Below, piece by piece: positions 1 to 5,906 of a DNA stretch of 7,081 nucleotides. Each line of letters begins with the position of its first letter. The first letter of the stretch is position 1. Source of the DNA: DATJUC01 sp035502675 (GTDB taxonomy: Bacteria; Vulcanimicrobiota; Vulcanimicrobiia; Vulcanimicrobiales; Vulcanimicrobiaceae); the NCBI GenBank assembly GCA_035502675.1, contig DATJUC010000243.1:1-7081 (forward strand), given 5' to 3'. The notes under the pieces are model-generated. The model did not search any database, had not been told where the DNA came from, and saw nothing but the letters and a program-made list of their open reading frames with translations. The position numbers and the translations under genes were made by a program.

Positions 1-778
1 AGAGCGGCGCGGGATGCGCGCCCATGCGTTCGACGAGCAGCGGCCAGCCGATGGCCGCGGTCATGATGGGAAACGCGGCAAACGCGTTACCCATAATTAC
101 GGTAAAGACCGCCATGCCGCCCGCATACGCCAACACCGCCAGACCGCGCGAATGCTCCGGGACGACGGCGTGAGCGAGCGCTCCGACCTGCGTTCCGACG
201 CCGGCTTGCGTGAAGAGCAGCCCCAACGTCGCGAGCATTTGCGGAAGCAGCGCCGCCCAGCCGATCGCCTCGAGCAACCGCCGGCCTTCGGTGATTGCGA
301 CGGCTGGATTCTTCGGGCGCAGCACGACCCACGCGGCCATCAGCGCTGCGATCGTCGCAACTCCGAGACCGACCAGTGTCGGCGAACCCACGGCCAGGAG
401 CGGACGGCCGCCCACCTCGATACGGCTGCCGGCGACCGACACCAGCAGCGTCACCACCGGAATGGTCAGCGCCGGCACGAACAGCCGGTCGCGCAACCGC
501 GCCGCGTACGCCGCGCGCTCGTCTTCGCTGGTCGTGCGAATCGTTCCGCGGCCGGTCAGACCAAAACCGGCCACCCCCGCCATGACGATCACCGCTGCGC
601 CCAGCAGCCACGCCGGCCACTTCGGCACGAAGCTCCCATAGCAGAGCGACGCGCCGAGCAGGCACCAAAAGAGCGCGTTGGTCCAGCGCTTGGGGTGCGT
701 CCGGTCGAACGCGATCTCGATGCCGACGACGAAGAAAAATCCGCCCAGCACCCAGTAAAGCCATTCGGCCGAAATCAC
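1..778 (-). CDS. DUF979 family membrane protein, putative 5-oxoproline transporter subunit (C-terminus cut off)
   Basis: I read this frame directly from the minus strand: it is open from a GTG at 778 to the left edge, giving 259 residues with no stop. The protein is very hydrophobic, with about seven or eight membrane segments (roughly residues 5-23, 35-50, 55-73, 99-117, 132-153, 167-190, 212-230, 232-249). Family landmarks are GWAALLPQMLATLGLLF near 173-189 and VIMGNAFAAFPIMTAAIGWP near 227-246, which match my memory of DUF979 (COG3817). Family members are about 310 residues, so some 50 are missing at the C-terminus. The GTG overlaps the stop of the DUF969 gene (GTGA) and has a GGAG five bases upstream, so translation is probably coupled. 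DUF969 and DUF979 proteins occur as a pair, often near pyrrolidone-carboxylate peptidase, and have been proposed as a two-part 5-oxoproline importer in the cytoplasmic membrane. Family assignment is strong; the substrate is inferred. Confidence 0.88.
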   Translation of the reverse strand, partial: MISAEWLYWVLGGFFFVVGIEIAFDRTHPKRWTNALFWCLLGASLCYGSFVPKWPAWLLGAAVIVMAGVAGFGLTGRGTIRTTSEDERAAYAARLRDRLFVPALTIPVVTLLVSVAGSRIEVGGRPLLAVGSPTLVGLGVATIAALMAAWVVLRPKNPAVAITEGRRLLEAIGWAALLPQMLATLGLLFTQAGVGTQVGALAHAVVPEHSRGLAVLAYAGGMAVFTVIMGNAFAAFPIMTAAIGWPLLVERMGAHPAPL

Positions 779-1446
779 GAGCGCTCCGTCATGGCGGCGA
801 TCCGCTTGTCGAGCTGCAGCAAACGAAAGCCGTGAATCAGAAATGCCGCAACGGCCGTCGGAATCGCCCAGACCGCGATCTGCAGCGGGTCGAGCTTCAG
901 GCGATAGCTCGTGTCGACGTAGCTGACGATCAACAGCACCGAACCGATCGCGACGAAACAGTCCTCACCAAAAAACGCCCCGACGGTGTCGGCGGCCGCC
1001 GCGTGCGCCTTAATGGTCTCGGTAACGCGTTCGGGGGTTTTACCGTGCGCGCGCATGACGGCGCCTTCGGCCATCGGATAGATCACCGGCCGCACCATCT
1101 GCGCCGTGCCGCCGATCGGAAGTCCCAGCGCCGCGCACAGCTGCCTTACCAGCAGATAGGTCAACAGCAGACGGCCCGCCGTCAGCACCGCCGCGTGCGC
1201 GATCAGCGTCTTCGCGCGCTGCTGCAAACCGTAGCGCTCGAGCACGCCGATGACGGGCAGCACGATGAACGCGAGCGTTATCGAGCGGCTGCTCGCAAAG
1301 CCCGTGCCGAACGCTTCGAGGATATGAAACGGCGAAATCCCCGCCAGCAAGGCCGAAACGATTCCGGCGACGGTAACGACCAGGAGCGGATTGAAACGCA
1401 GCGCGAAACCCGCAACGACCACCAGCACGCCCAGTAAAACGATCAC
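775..1446 (-). CDS. DUF969 family membrane protein, putative 5-oxoproline transporter subunit
   Basis: This is a 223-residue integral membrane protein, close to the usual 220-235 for DUF969 (COG3819). Recognisable blocks are LPVIGVLERYGL (63-74), TAGRLLLTYLLVRQL (89-103), GGTAQMVRPVIYPMAEGA (112-129) and FFGEDCFVAIGSVLL (158-172), with a final hydrophobic segment near 188-205. Likely membrane spans are 2-15, 19-36, 55-70, 90-110, 158-176 and 188-206. The frame stays open upstream to 1596, but that part overlaps the peptidase gene and is rich in Arg and Ser. The GTG at 1446, one base after the peptidase stop (TAG C GTG), gives the N-terminus MIVLLGVLVVVAGF expected for the family. There is no close Shine-Dalgarno (GAGG lies about 16 bases upstream), so translation probably depends on re-initiation after the peptidase. 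With its DUF979 partner it is the proposed 5-oxoproline importer; the transported compound is inferred from published gene-neighbourhood proposals, not from residues visible here. Confidence 0.88.
   Translation of the reverse strand: MIVLLGVLVVVAGFALRFNPLLVVTVAGIVSALLAGISPFHILEAFGTGFASSRSITLAFIVLPVIGVLERYGLQQRAKTLIAHAAVLTAGRLLLTYLLVRQLCAALGLPIGGTAQMVRPVIYPMAEGAVMRAHGKTPERVTETIKAHAAAADTVGAFFGEDCFVAIGSVLLIVSYVDTSYRLKLDPLQIAVWAIPTAVAAFLIHGFRLLQLDKRIAAMTERS
784..787 (-). promoter_or_regulatory. Ribosome-binding site of the DUF979 gene
   Basis: The minus strand reads GGAG, then five bases, then GTG at 778. The site lies inside the last codons of the DUF969 gene. It decides the choice of GTG as the start, because it is the only good Shine-Dalgarno match there and the resulting protein begins directly with a membrane segment. 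Confidence 0.6.
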
Positions 1447-1447
1447 G

Positions 1448-3520
1448 CTAGGGTGCCGGCAGCCTCGCTCGGATCCGCGCGCCGCGCTCGTCGAGGCCGG
1501 CGATCGCAGCGATCGCCCGCGGCGCCAGTTCGTCGTAGTCGACCGTGAGGCGCACCCAATCCCGTCCGTCGTTGGTGCGCGCGACGAGCCGCGCATCGAC
1601 CGTGCCGGGAGCGCTGGGCGAAAGCTTCGATGCTACGAACGCGTGGCCCGATACGGAACTATCGGCGGTGTAGGCGACGCCGTGCAGCTCGATGCGATCG
1701 AGCGATGGCGACGCCGCGAACGTTCCGCCGCGCAGGCCGGGGCCGCAATAGCCGGCCGCGCAGTTTGGTGAAGAGACCTGATAGGCTGCGGCGGCCGCGT
1801 GCAACGCGTCGCCGAGCGCTTCGACGGCAACCGCCGCGAGGCTCAAGTCGCTGCTCGAACCGGCGTTCCCCGGCGACGCCCAGGCCGGCGGCTGATTCGC
1901 CAGCGTCAGTGGGAAGATGCCGACGGTTCGAACTTCGGGAATCTGCGTTACGCAGCCGGTCTGCACCGCGTTTTGGGGATTGCGCACGAACTGCTGCACG
2001 ATGCCCGACGCGCAGTGATACGGATCGAGCAGTGCCGAGACGTGGATCGAGTTGGGCAGATGCACGAGCGTCGCCGACGAGCCGACCTGCTGCGCGGCAC
2101 GTTCGTTGTCCCCGGGCGACGTGGTCTCGTCGAGGTCGCCTGAGAGAACCAAGACCGGCAGCGTCGGCGGAACCAGCGGAGGCGGATGGGTGACGATCGG
2201 ATCGACGTGCACCGGTGCCGGCCACGTGAGACATTGGTTATACCACTCCAGCGGCGACGAGAAGACGTCGTCGTTCGGCAGCGGATCGCCGAAACTCGGC
2301 TCGAGCGCTTCGACGGCCTGCGCGTACTGCATCCGGCGCGTTGCGACGGCATCGCTCATGTCGAACGGGTTGACGTAGACGGTGCACGCGTCGGCGACGT
2401 ACAGACCCTCCGAAAACTCGCGGTAGGATGCCGGCGTGCTCGGATAGGTCGTGTCGAGCATCCAGGCCGCCAACCGCGCCAGCGGCACCGGATCGTCTCG
2501 CTCGAGATACGCTCGAATCGACGCGTCGAGATCGCGGTACGGGTCGAACGAGTCCCCGGCCAAACTGAGAATCGACCAAACGTCGTTCGCATACAACGCA
2601 ACGGCAATGGGCGTCCCGGTCGGCGTCGCCGAAAGCGCGCGCAACGGTTTGGCTTGCAGGGCGGCCGCCAGCTGGCCGATGCGCTGCAGCGGCGAACCCG
2701 GCGCGTCGGCGTTGCAAGCGATGCTGAGCCGGCAGACCACCGAAAACCCGTATCTGATTTCGCGTTGACCCGCCCGGTCGAACGGATCCTGGCGCAGCGT
2801 CGGATAGGTACTATCGAGAACGACGGCGTGCAGCATCTGCGGATACCGCGCGGCGAAGATCTGAGCGAAAAACGAACCGTAAGAATCGCCGTAGAGATCG
2901 ACTTTGCCGACCTCGAGCGCTTCCAGAATTGCGGCGAGATCGCGCACCGATTGGCTGCTGCCGAATAGATCGCTGGCATGAACGTAGCGGCCGTCGGACT
3001 TGCGATACGTATGGTTGAGCTGTGCGCCGCACTGCCGCTCCGCCTCGAAAAAGGAGACCGACGGCGCGCCGTACCCCGCGAACGGCTGCAGGCTCTCGCA
3101 ATCGATCGGTGCCGAGCCGCCGGTTCCGCGCTGGTCCATCATCAAAAGGTTCCTGTCGTGCAGCACAGGTTCGAACAACTGGCGGTATTCGGCGCCGGTG
3201 CCGGTCGTCGAATAGCCCGGACCGCCCTCCTCGGCGGCGATCGTGCGCGCGGTCGGCGCCCCGGTGGCCGGCAGCCATTGATAGCGAATCGCGATCGTGC
3301 CGTCCGACGGATCGAGCCAGTCCAGCGGCACGCGCAGACGTCCGCAGTAGCCCGCCACGACGAGCGTGCAGCGGTGCAGCGTTTGGGTGCCGACGACGAT
3401 CGATTGACCGTCCTCGACGGCGCGAGCGGCGGCCGCGCGGGCAACGGGTGTTTCGCGCCACGGCAAGAACGCGCGCGGCGGTAATGGCGTTAGCGCACCC
3501 AACAGGAGCGCGGCAAGCAT
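1448..3520 (-). CDS. Secreted TAP-like alpha/beta-hydrolase peptidase with C-terminal extension
   Basis: This 690-residue protein resembles the tripeptidyl/prolyl aminopeptidase group (alpha/beta hydrolase fold plus TAP-like C-terminal domain). Visible landmarks: a short hydrophobic N-terminus (2-10) followed by an Ala-rich stretch, likely a signal peptide; a cysteine pair at 51 and 59 followed by VPLDW (64-68); the oxyanion loop EEGGPGYS (97-104); MDQRGTGGS (128-136); the nucleophile elbow GDSYGS with Ser213; the acid in SGDLDETTSP, most likely Asp464; and the base His493 in SIHVS. Cys503 and Cys523 close the TAP-like region. About 155 further residues (536-690) are discussed as a finding; homologues without them are nearer 500. 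An in-frame TGA directly precedes the ATG at 3520, so no upstream start is possible. The gene begins 103 bases after the protease gene and is followed, one base later, by the DUF969 gene. The family removes short peptides or single residues from the N-terminus of peptides outside the cytoplasm. The triad looks intact, so it is probably active; an ester substrate remains possible. Confidence 0.88.
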   Translation of the reverse strand: MLAALLLGALTPLPPRAFLPWRETPVARAAAARAVEDGQSIVVGTQTLHRCTLVVAGYCGRLRVPLDWLDPSDGTIAIRYQWLPATGAPTARTIAAEEGGPGYSTTGTGAEYRQLFEPVLHDRNLLMMDQRGTGGSAPIDCESLQPFAGYGAPSVSFFEAERQCGAQLNHTYRKSDGRYVHASDLFGSSQSVRDLAAILEALEVGKVDLYGDSYGSFFAQIFAARYPQMLHAVVLDSTYPTLRQDPFDRAGQREIRYGFSVVCRLSIACNADAPGSPLQRIGQLAAALQAKPLRALSATPTGTPIAVALYANDVWSILSLAGDSFDPYRDLDASIRAYLERDDPVPLARLAAWMLDTTYPSTPASYREFSEGLYVADACTVYVNPFDMSDAVATRRMQYAQAVEALEPSFGDPLPNDDVFSSPLEWYNQCLTWPAPVHVDPIVTHPPPLVPPTLPVLVLSGDLDETTSPGDNERAAQQVGSSATLVHLPNSIHVSALLDPYHCASGIVQQFVRNPQNAVQTGCVTQIPEVRTVGIFPLTLANQPPAWASPGNAGSSSDLSLAAVAVEALGDALHAAAAAYQVSSPNCAAGYCGPGLRGGTFAASPSLDRIELHGVAYTADSSVSGHAFVASKLSPSAPGTVDARLVARTNDGRDWVRLTVDYDELAPRAIAAIAGLDERGARIRARLPAP
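1499..1517. repeat. 19-bp perfect palindrome built from two GCGATCGC octamers
   Basis: The sequence is GGCGATCGC, one A, then GCGATCGCC: nine-base arms that are exact reverse complements. It lies inside the peptidase gene and encodes part of its AIAAIAG segment (residues 669-675). Each arm contains the octamer GCGATCGC. It may be only a by-product of repeated Ala-Ile-Ala codons (GCG ATC GCC style) in high-GC DNA. Confidence 0.6.
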
Positions 3521-3561
3521 TCATCCATCGATTCCGCCGCCCGACCTGCAACCCTTCGCCT

Positions 3562-3589
3562 AGTGTACGGGGCACGCGCCTACAAGCAA
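3562..3589 (-). promoter_or_regulatory. Possible promoter of the peptidase-DUF969-DUF979 operon
   Basis: In the 103-base gap between the aspartic protease and the peptidase, the minus strand carries TTGCTT (3589-3584), a 16-base spacer and TACACT (3567-3562). TACACT matches the TATAAT consensus at four of six bases, TTGCTT matches TTGACA at three. A transcript from here would have a leader of about 35 bases before the ATG at 3520. The match is weak and read-through from the ferritin-protease pair is an alternative. I see no hairpin followed by a T-run in the gap; only a 4-bp CCCC/GGGG dyad sits at the protease stop (3621-3631). Confidence 0.25.
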
Positions 3590-3623
3590 ATCGACGCCAG
3601 CCTGCTAAGCGATGCGGCAACCC

Positions 3624-4535
3624 CTATGGGGGGCGTTCGAAATAGGCGCGCTGGTTGGGGTAGTCGATGGCGACGCGAAAGTTTTTCAGCGTCTCCCCGC
3701 CGATCGAGCCCACCACCGGCGAATCCATGTAACTCGACATGAAATGCGCGAAGTTGGCATCTGGCCGCAGCGTGAACCAGGCGGGTCCGGTCCGGTAGCC
3801 GCCGATCTCGACCGACGGCACTTGGATCATTGCGGCGCCGGTGACGATCTCGGCGCCGGGAACGTACGGCCACGACGGATGCTCGTGCCGCCAGCGCGCT
3901 GCGATGCCGGCGCTGATGAAGTTGGTCGCGAACGGCGTTGCGGGAAACGCGCCGGCGCTTTGGGCTGCCGGAACCACCCGGGTGTGCGCGCCCGTGTCGA
4001 GCAAAAACTGGTAGACCGTTCCGTCGATGGTGGCTGGGATGCGTGCGAATCCGGTCGTATGCGCGCCGCGGTCGGATTGGAATCCGAGCGCGACGGCGTG
4101 GGCCGGAGCGACGCTCGGGTCGTCGCCGCGCGCGCGCAAGAGGAGGCTGCCGGCCCCGTAGTCCCACGTCCAGACGTGTCCGTCGAACCAAACTCCGCCG
4201 AGCATACCTTCCAACGTCTGCCCGTCGATCGGATCTTGCGCGCGCAAGGACTCGGGCGCAACCACGAAGCGCGTCGCAAACGGCAGCCCGGCGCTACAGG
4301 CGAACGTGAGGCTGCCGGCCGGCGCCAGCTCTTCGGCGACGCTTTCGAGCAGCAGCGGACTGCCGCCGCCGCTGTCGAGAACCAGCGTCAGCGGCACCCC
4401 GGACGTCGTTTGCAGACGCGCCGCAAACGTCGCATTCGTTTCGGCAACCGGTACGGCGACGGGATGGCCCGGCGCCGGCACCGCCGGCGAACAAGCCGAG
4501 GTCGCGACCACGGCGGCGAGCGCGGCGATCGGCAC
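3624..4535 (-). CDS. Exported aspartic protease with two retropepsin-type lobes
   Basis: A 303-residue protein starting at GTG 4535. The N-terminus is a short hydrophobic export signal (2-14) ending in TSAC, so Cys15 may be lipid-modified, although the lipobox is poor; a cleaved signal peptide is the alternative. Two aspartic protease signatures are visible: LVLDSGGGS (51-59, Asp54) and FLLDTGAHTRVV (177-188, Asp180). Each is followed by the glycine-rich flap/end motif of the fold: GMLGG then VWTWDYG (110-127) for lobe one, VGSIGG then FRVAIDYP (275-293) for lobe two. The protein therefore looks like two covalently joined retropepsin-like domains, whereas retroviral proteases pair two identical chains. 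The start codon shares its G with the ferritin stop (TAGTG), and an in-frame TAA lies two codons upstream, so the GTG is the first possible start. There is no Shine-Dalgarno, suggesting re-initiation after the ferritin. Substrate unknown; it probably acts in the cell envelope. Confidence 0.82.
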   Translation of the reverse strand: MPIAALAAVVATSACSPAVPAPGHPVAVPVAETNATFAARLQTTSGVPLTLVLDSGGGSPLLLESVAEELAPAGSLTFACSAGLPFATRFVVAPESLRAQDPIDGQTLEGMLGGVWFDGHVWTWDYGAGSLLLRARGDDPSVAPAHAVALGFQSDRGAHTTGFARIPATIDGTVYQFLLDTGAHTRVVPAAQSAGAFPATPFATNFISAGIAARWRHEHPSWPYVPGAEIVTGAAMIQVPSVEIGGYRTGPAWFTLRPDANFAHFMSSYMDSPVVGSIGGETLKNFRVAIDYPNQRAYFERPP

Positions 4536-5098
4536 TAGTTATCGATGTACGGCCGGCCCTCGTGCGCGACCAGCAGATCGTGCATGTCGTTGGCGTGATC
4601 TTCTTCCTGCGCCAGAATCCCTTCGAGCATGATGCGCGTCGTCGGATCCTTTTCGCCGAAGTAGCGGACCAGCTCGCGGTAGTGCTCGACCGCGATCCGC
4701 TCGGCGACGAGGTTCTCGGTGATCATGTCGACGAGCTTCTGGGCTTTACCGTACTCGGTTGCGGCACGCGTGTGAAGACCTTCCGGGTTCATGTTCGGAA
4801 CGCCGCCGAGCTGGTTGATGCGGTCGGCGATCTTTTCCATGTGCTCGCGTTCGTCGTTGGCGTGCTCGACGAACTCTTCCTTGACGGCTTCGCTGTCGAT
4901 GCCCACCGCGGCGACGGCGTGCATGGTGTAGCGCAGGACGCACACGATCTCGGTCGCGAGCGCCGTCTGCAGCAGCTCGATCGAGAGCTTCACGTCGCCT
5001 TCGTAGTTTTTGGTGACCGGGCCGCGCTCGATGTGCTCCTTGGCGCGGCGCCGGAGCTCGGCGATGTCCGTGACGAACGGTTGAGCCGTGCTGGTCAT
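4535..5098 (-). CDS. Ferritin-like diiron protein (bacterioferritin-related, probably no haem)
   Basis: A 187-residue four-helix-bundle protein of the ferritin-like superfamily. Probable diiron ligands are Glu50 (ALATEIVCVLRY), Glu83 and His86 in EREH, Glu133 (or Glu128) in ENLVAERIAVEHY, and Glu165 and His168 in EEDH. The 33-residue gap from Glu50 to Glu83 equals that of E. coli bacterioferritin (18 to 51). The position matching that protein's haem ligand Met52 is Arg84 here, so haem binding in the usual way is unlikely. There is one cysteine (Cys53), so it lacks the cysteine pair of Dps-like thioferritins. The block ALATE-VCVLRY and DPTTR-MLE-ILA-EE-HA are typical, from memory, of a widespread bacterial family annotated as bacterioferritin or ferritin-like protein. 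The frame remains open far upstream, but the ATG at 5098 has AGGAG seven bases before it and gives the family N-terminus. The likely role is iron handling or protection from peroxide in the cytoplasm; it is the first gene of a pair with the aspartic protease. Confidence 0.9.
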   Translation of the reverse strand: MTSTAQPFVTDIAELRRRAKEHIERGPVTKNYEGDVKLSIELLQTALATEIVCVLRYTMHAVAAVGIDSEAVKEEFVEHANDEREHMEKIADRINQLGGVPNMNPEGLHTRAATEYGKAQKLVDMITENLVAERIAVEHYRELVRYFGEKDPTTRIMLEGILAQEEDHANDMHDLLVAHEGRPYIDN

Positions 5099-5105
5099 GA
5101 GTTGT

Positions 5106-5110
5106 CTCCT
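5106..5110 (-). promoter_or_regulatory. Ribosome-binding site of the ferritin-like gene
   Basis: The minus strand reads AGGAG, seven bases, ATG at 5098, within a purine-rich run (AGAAGAAGAGGAGA). It is the best Shine-Dalgarno in the window and fixes the start within a frame that stays open for another 930 bases upstream. Confidence 0.8.
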
Positions 5111-5156
5111 CTTCTTCTCTGAAGCGAGTGCGGTTCGTCGCGGCGACCCCGGGCTC

Positions 5157-5175
5157 CGGTCGAAGGGTTCGACCG
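5157..5175. promoter_or_regulatory. Perfect inverted repeat, candidate operator in the divergent promoter region
   Basis: CGGTCGAA, GGG, TTCGACCG: 8-base arms that are exact reverse complements around a 3-base centre. The half-site centres are 11 bp apart, about one helical turn, as expected for a dimeric helix-turn-helix regulator. It lies 58 bases upstream of the ferritin ATG and 64 bases upstream of the plus-strand ATG, so it could control either or both. It does not fit the Fur box (too GC-rich) or the GAAC-4-GTTC LexA box (spacer too short). No T-run follows on either strand, so a terminator is unlikely. Confidence 0.45.
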
Positions 5176-5204
5176 CTATGCCGCTTCGGGGCCTCCGCGG
5201 CGTA

Positions 5205-5237
5205 GGAGCGTTTTCCCAAAAGCGGAAAAGCCGCTCC
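5205..5237. promoter_or_regulatory. Imperfect inverted repeat / potential hairpin just upstream of the membrane-protein gene
   Basis: The left arm GGAGCGTTTTCC (5205-5216) pairs with GGAAAA (5224-5229) and CGCTCC (5232-5237), leaving a 7-base loop and a 2-base GC bulge in the right arm: 12 potential base pairs. It ends two bases before the ATG at 5240. As RNA it could fold over the start region of that gene; as DNA it could be a regulator site. An alternative shorter fold, AGCGG with CCGCT (5221-5235), also exists. Neither strand shows a trailing T-run. Confidence 0.45.
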
Positions 5238-5239
5238 CG

Positions 5240-5905
5240 ATGCTGCACGGTACCCGGCACGAGACGCGTCCTCACGTCCTTGCCGTCGTGCGCGACGCGG
5301 TCGAAATCGTCGCGATCGTCGCGGCCGGGGCCTGGGCTTTTTACGTTTTCGCCTACGAGAATCGCATCAAACCCTCGTTTGCAAGCCCGGAAGTGAACTT
5401 TCAGGCCTCGCTGCAGCGCCTCGGCGAGAAGAACGGGCTGATTGCCGTGCGCCTGCACCAAGGCATTCGCAACATCGGAACGGTAGAGGCGTACTTCGTC
5501 GGAGTCGTCGTCAACGTCTACGGGGAGCGGGTGAGCCGTTCCGCCGGCCGCATCGCGCCCCCGCCGGCGGCACCGACCTACCGGTATGCGGCCTTCTATC
5601 GCACCACGCCCGAGGACGCCGTTTACAGCCTGGGCTACATCACGCGCATGGGCGATCCGTCGAGCTCGCAAATAACCGAGCTGCAGCCCGGCGACACGAT
5701 TGAAAACGATTACACCTTTTACGTCCCGACGGGACGGTACGACGTGCTGACGGTCGAGATCAACGGCGTTTTCACGAAATACGGGGACGCCCTGATTCCG
5801 GCGCATTTGGAGCGATCGCCGCAAGGCGCCGCCCGAGTCGCCTTCGTCCAGTCGCCCAAAACCATTCTCTACGATACCAACCCGGTAACGTCGTTGAGCC
5901 TGTAG
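5240..5905 (+). CDS. Single-pass membrane-anchored protein of unknown function
   Basis: A 221-residue protein with one clear membrane segment near residues 21-39 (VEIVAIVAAGAWAFYVFAY), preceded by a basic/His-rich stretch and followed by YENRIKP, then about 180 residues that read as mostly beta strand (for example GLIAVRLHQGIRNIG, VEAYFVGVVVNVYG, TIENDYTFYVPTGRYDVLTVEINGVF in parts). The charge pattern suggests N-terminus inside and the bulk outside the membrane. I vaguely recall proteins with a similar A-WA--VF-YE-RIKP start in other bacteria annotated only as hypothetical; I cannot name a function. The start is uncertain: ATG 5240 has no Shine-Dalgarno and follows the inverted repeat at 5205-5237 by two bases; GTG 5288 (codon 17) would still leave the membrane segment. 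The gene is followed after one base by the secreted hydrolase, so the two are probably co-expressed. Confidence 0.72.
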   Translation: MLHGTRHETRPHVLAVVRDAVEIVAIVAAGAWAFYVFAYENRIKPSFASPEVNFQASLQRLGEKNGLIAVRLHQGIRNIGTVEAYFVGVVVNVYGERVSRSAGRIAPPPAAPTYRYAAFYRTTPEDAVYSLGYITRMGDPSSSQITELQPGDTIENDYTFYVPTGRYDVLTVEINGVFTKYGDALIPAHLERSPQGAARVAFVQSPKTILYDTNPVTSLSL

Positions 5906-5906
5906 C

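Noticed and set aside
14..835. Long plus-strand open frame, and a 225-codon minus-strand frame (87-764), over the DUF979 gene.
   Set aside because: Both translate to Arg/His/Gln- or Arg/Gly-rich shadow sequence typical of high-GC DNA; the DUF979 frame explains the region with clear family motifs.
1447..1596. Upstream extension of the DUF969 frame by 50 residues.
   Set aside because: It overlaps the peptidase gene, is low-complexity Arg/Ser/Thr, and the GTG at 1446 gives the expected hydrophobic start.
2186..2968. A 260-codon plus-strand open frame over the peptidase gene.
   Set aside because: Composition is Arg-rich with no motif or ribosome-binding site, and it is fully antisense to a gene with an intact catalytic triad.
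3621..3631. CCCC-TAT-GGGG dyad at the protease stop as a terminator.
   Set aside because: The stem is only four pairs and no T-run follows.
5157..5175. The dyad as a LexA or Fur site.
   Set aside because: The spacer and half-site do not match the GAAC-N4-GTTC LexA box, and it is far too GC-rich for a Fur box.
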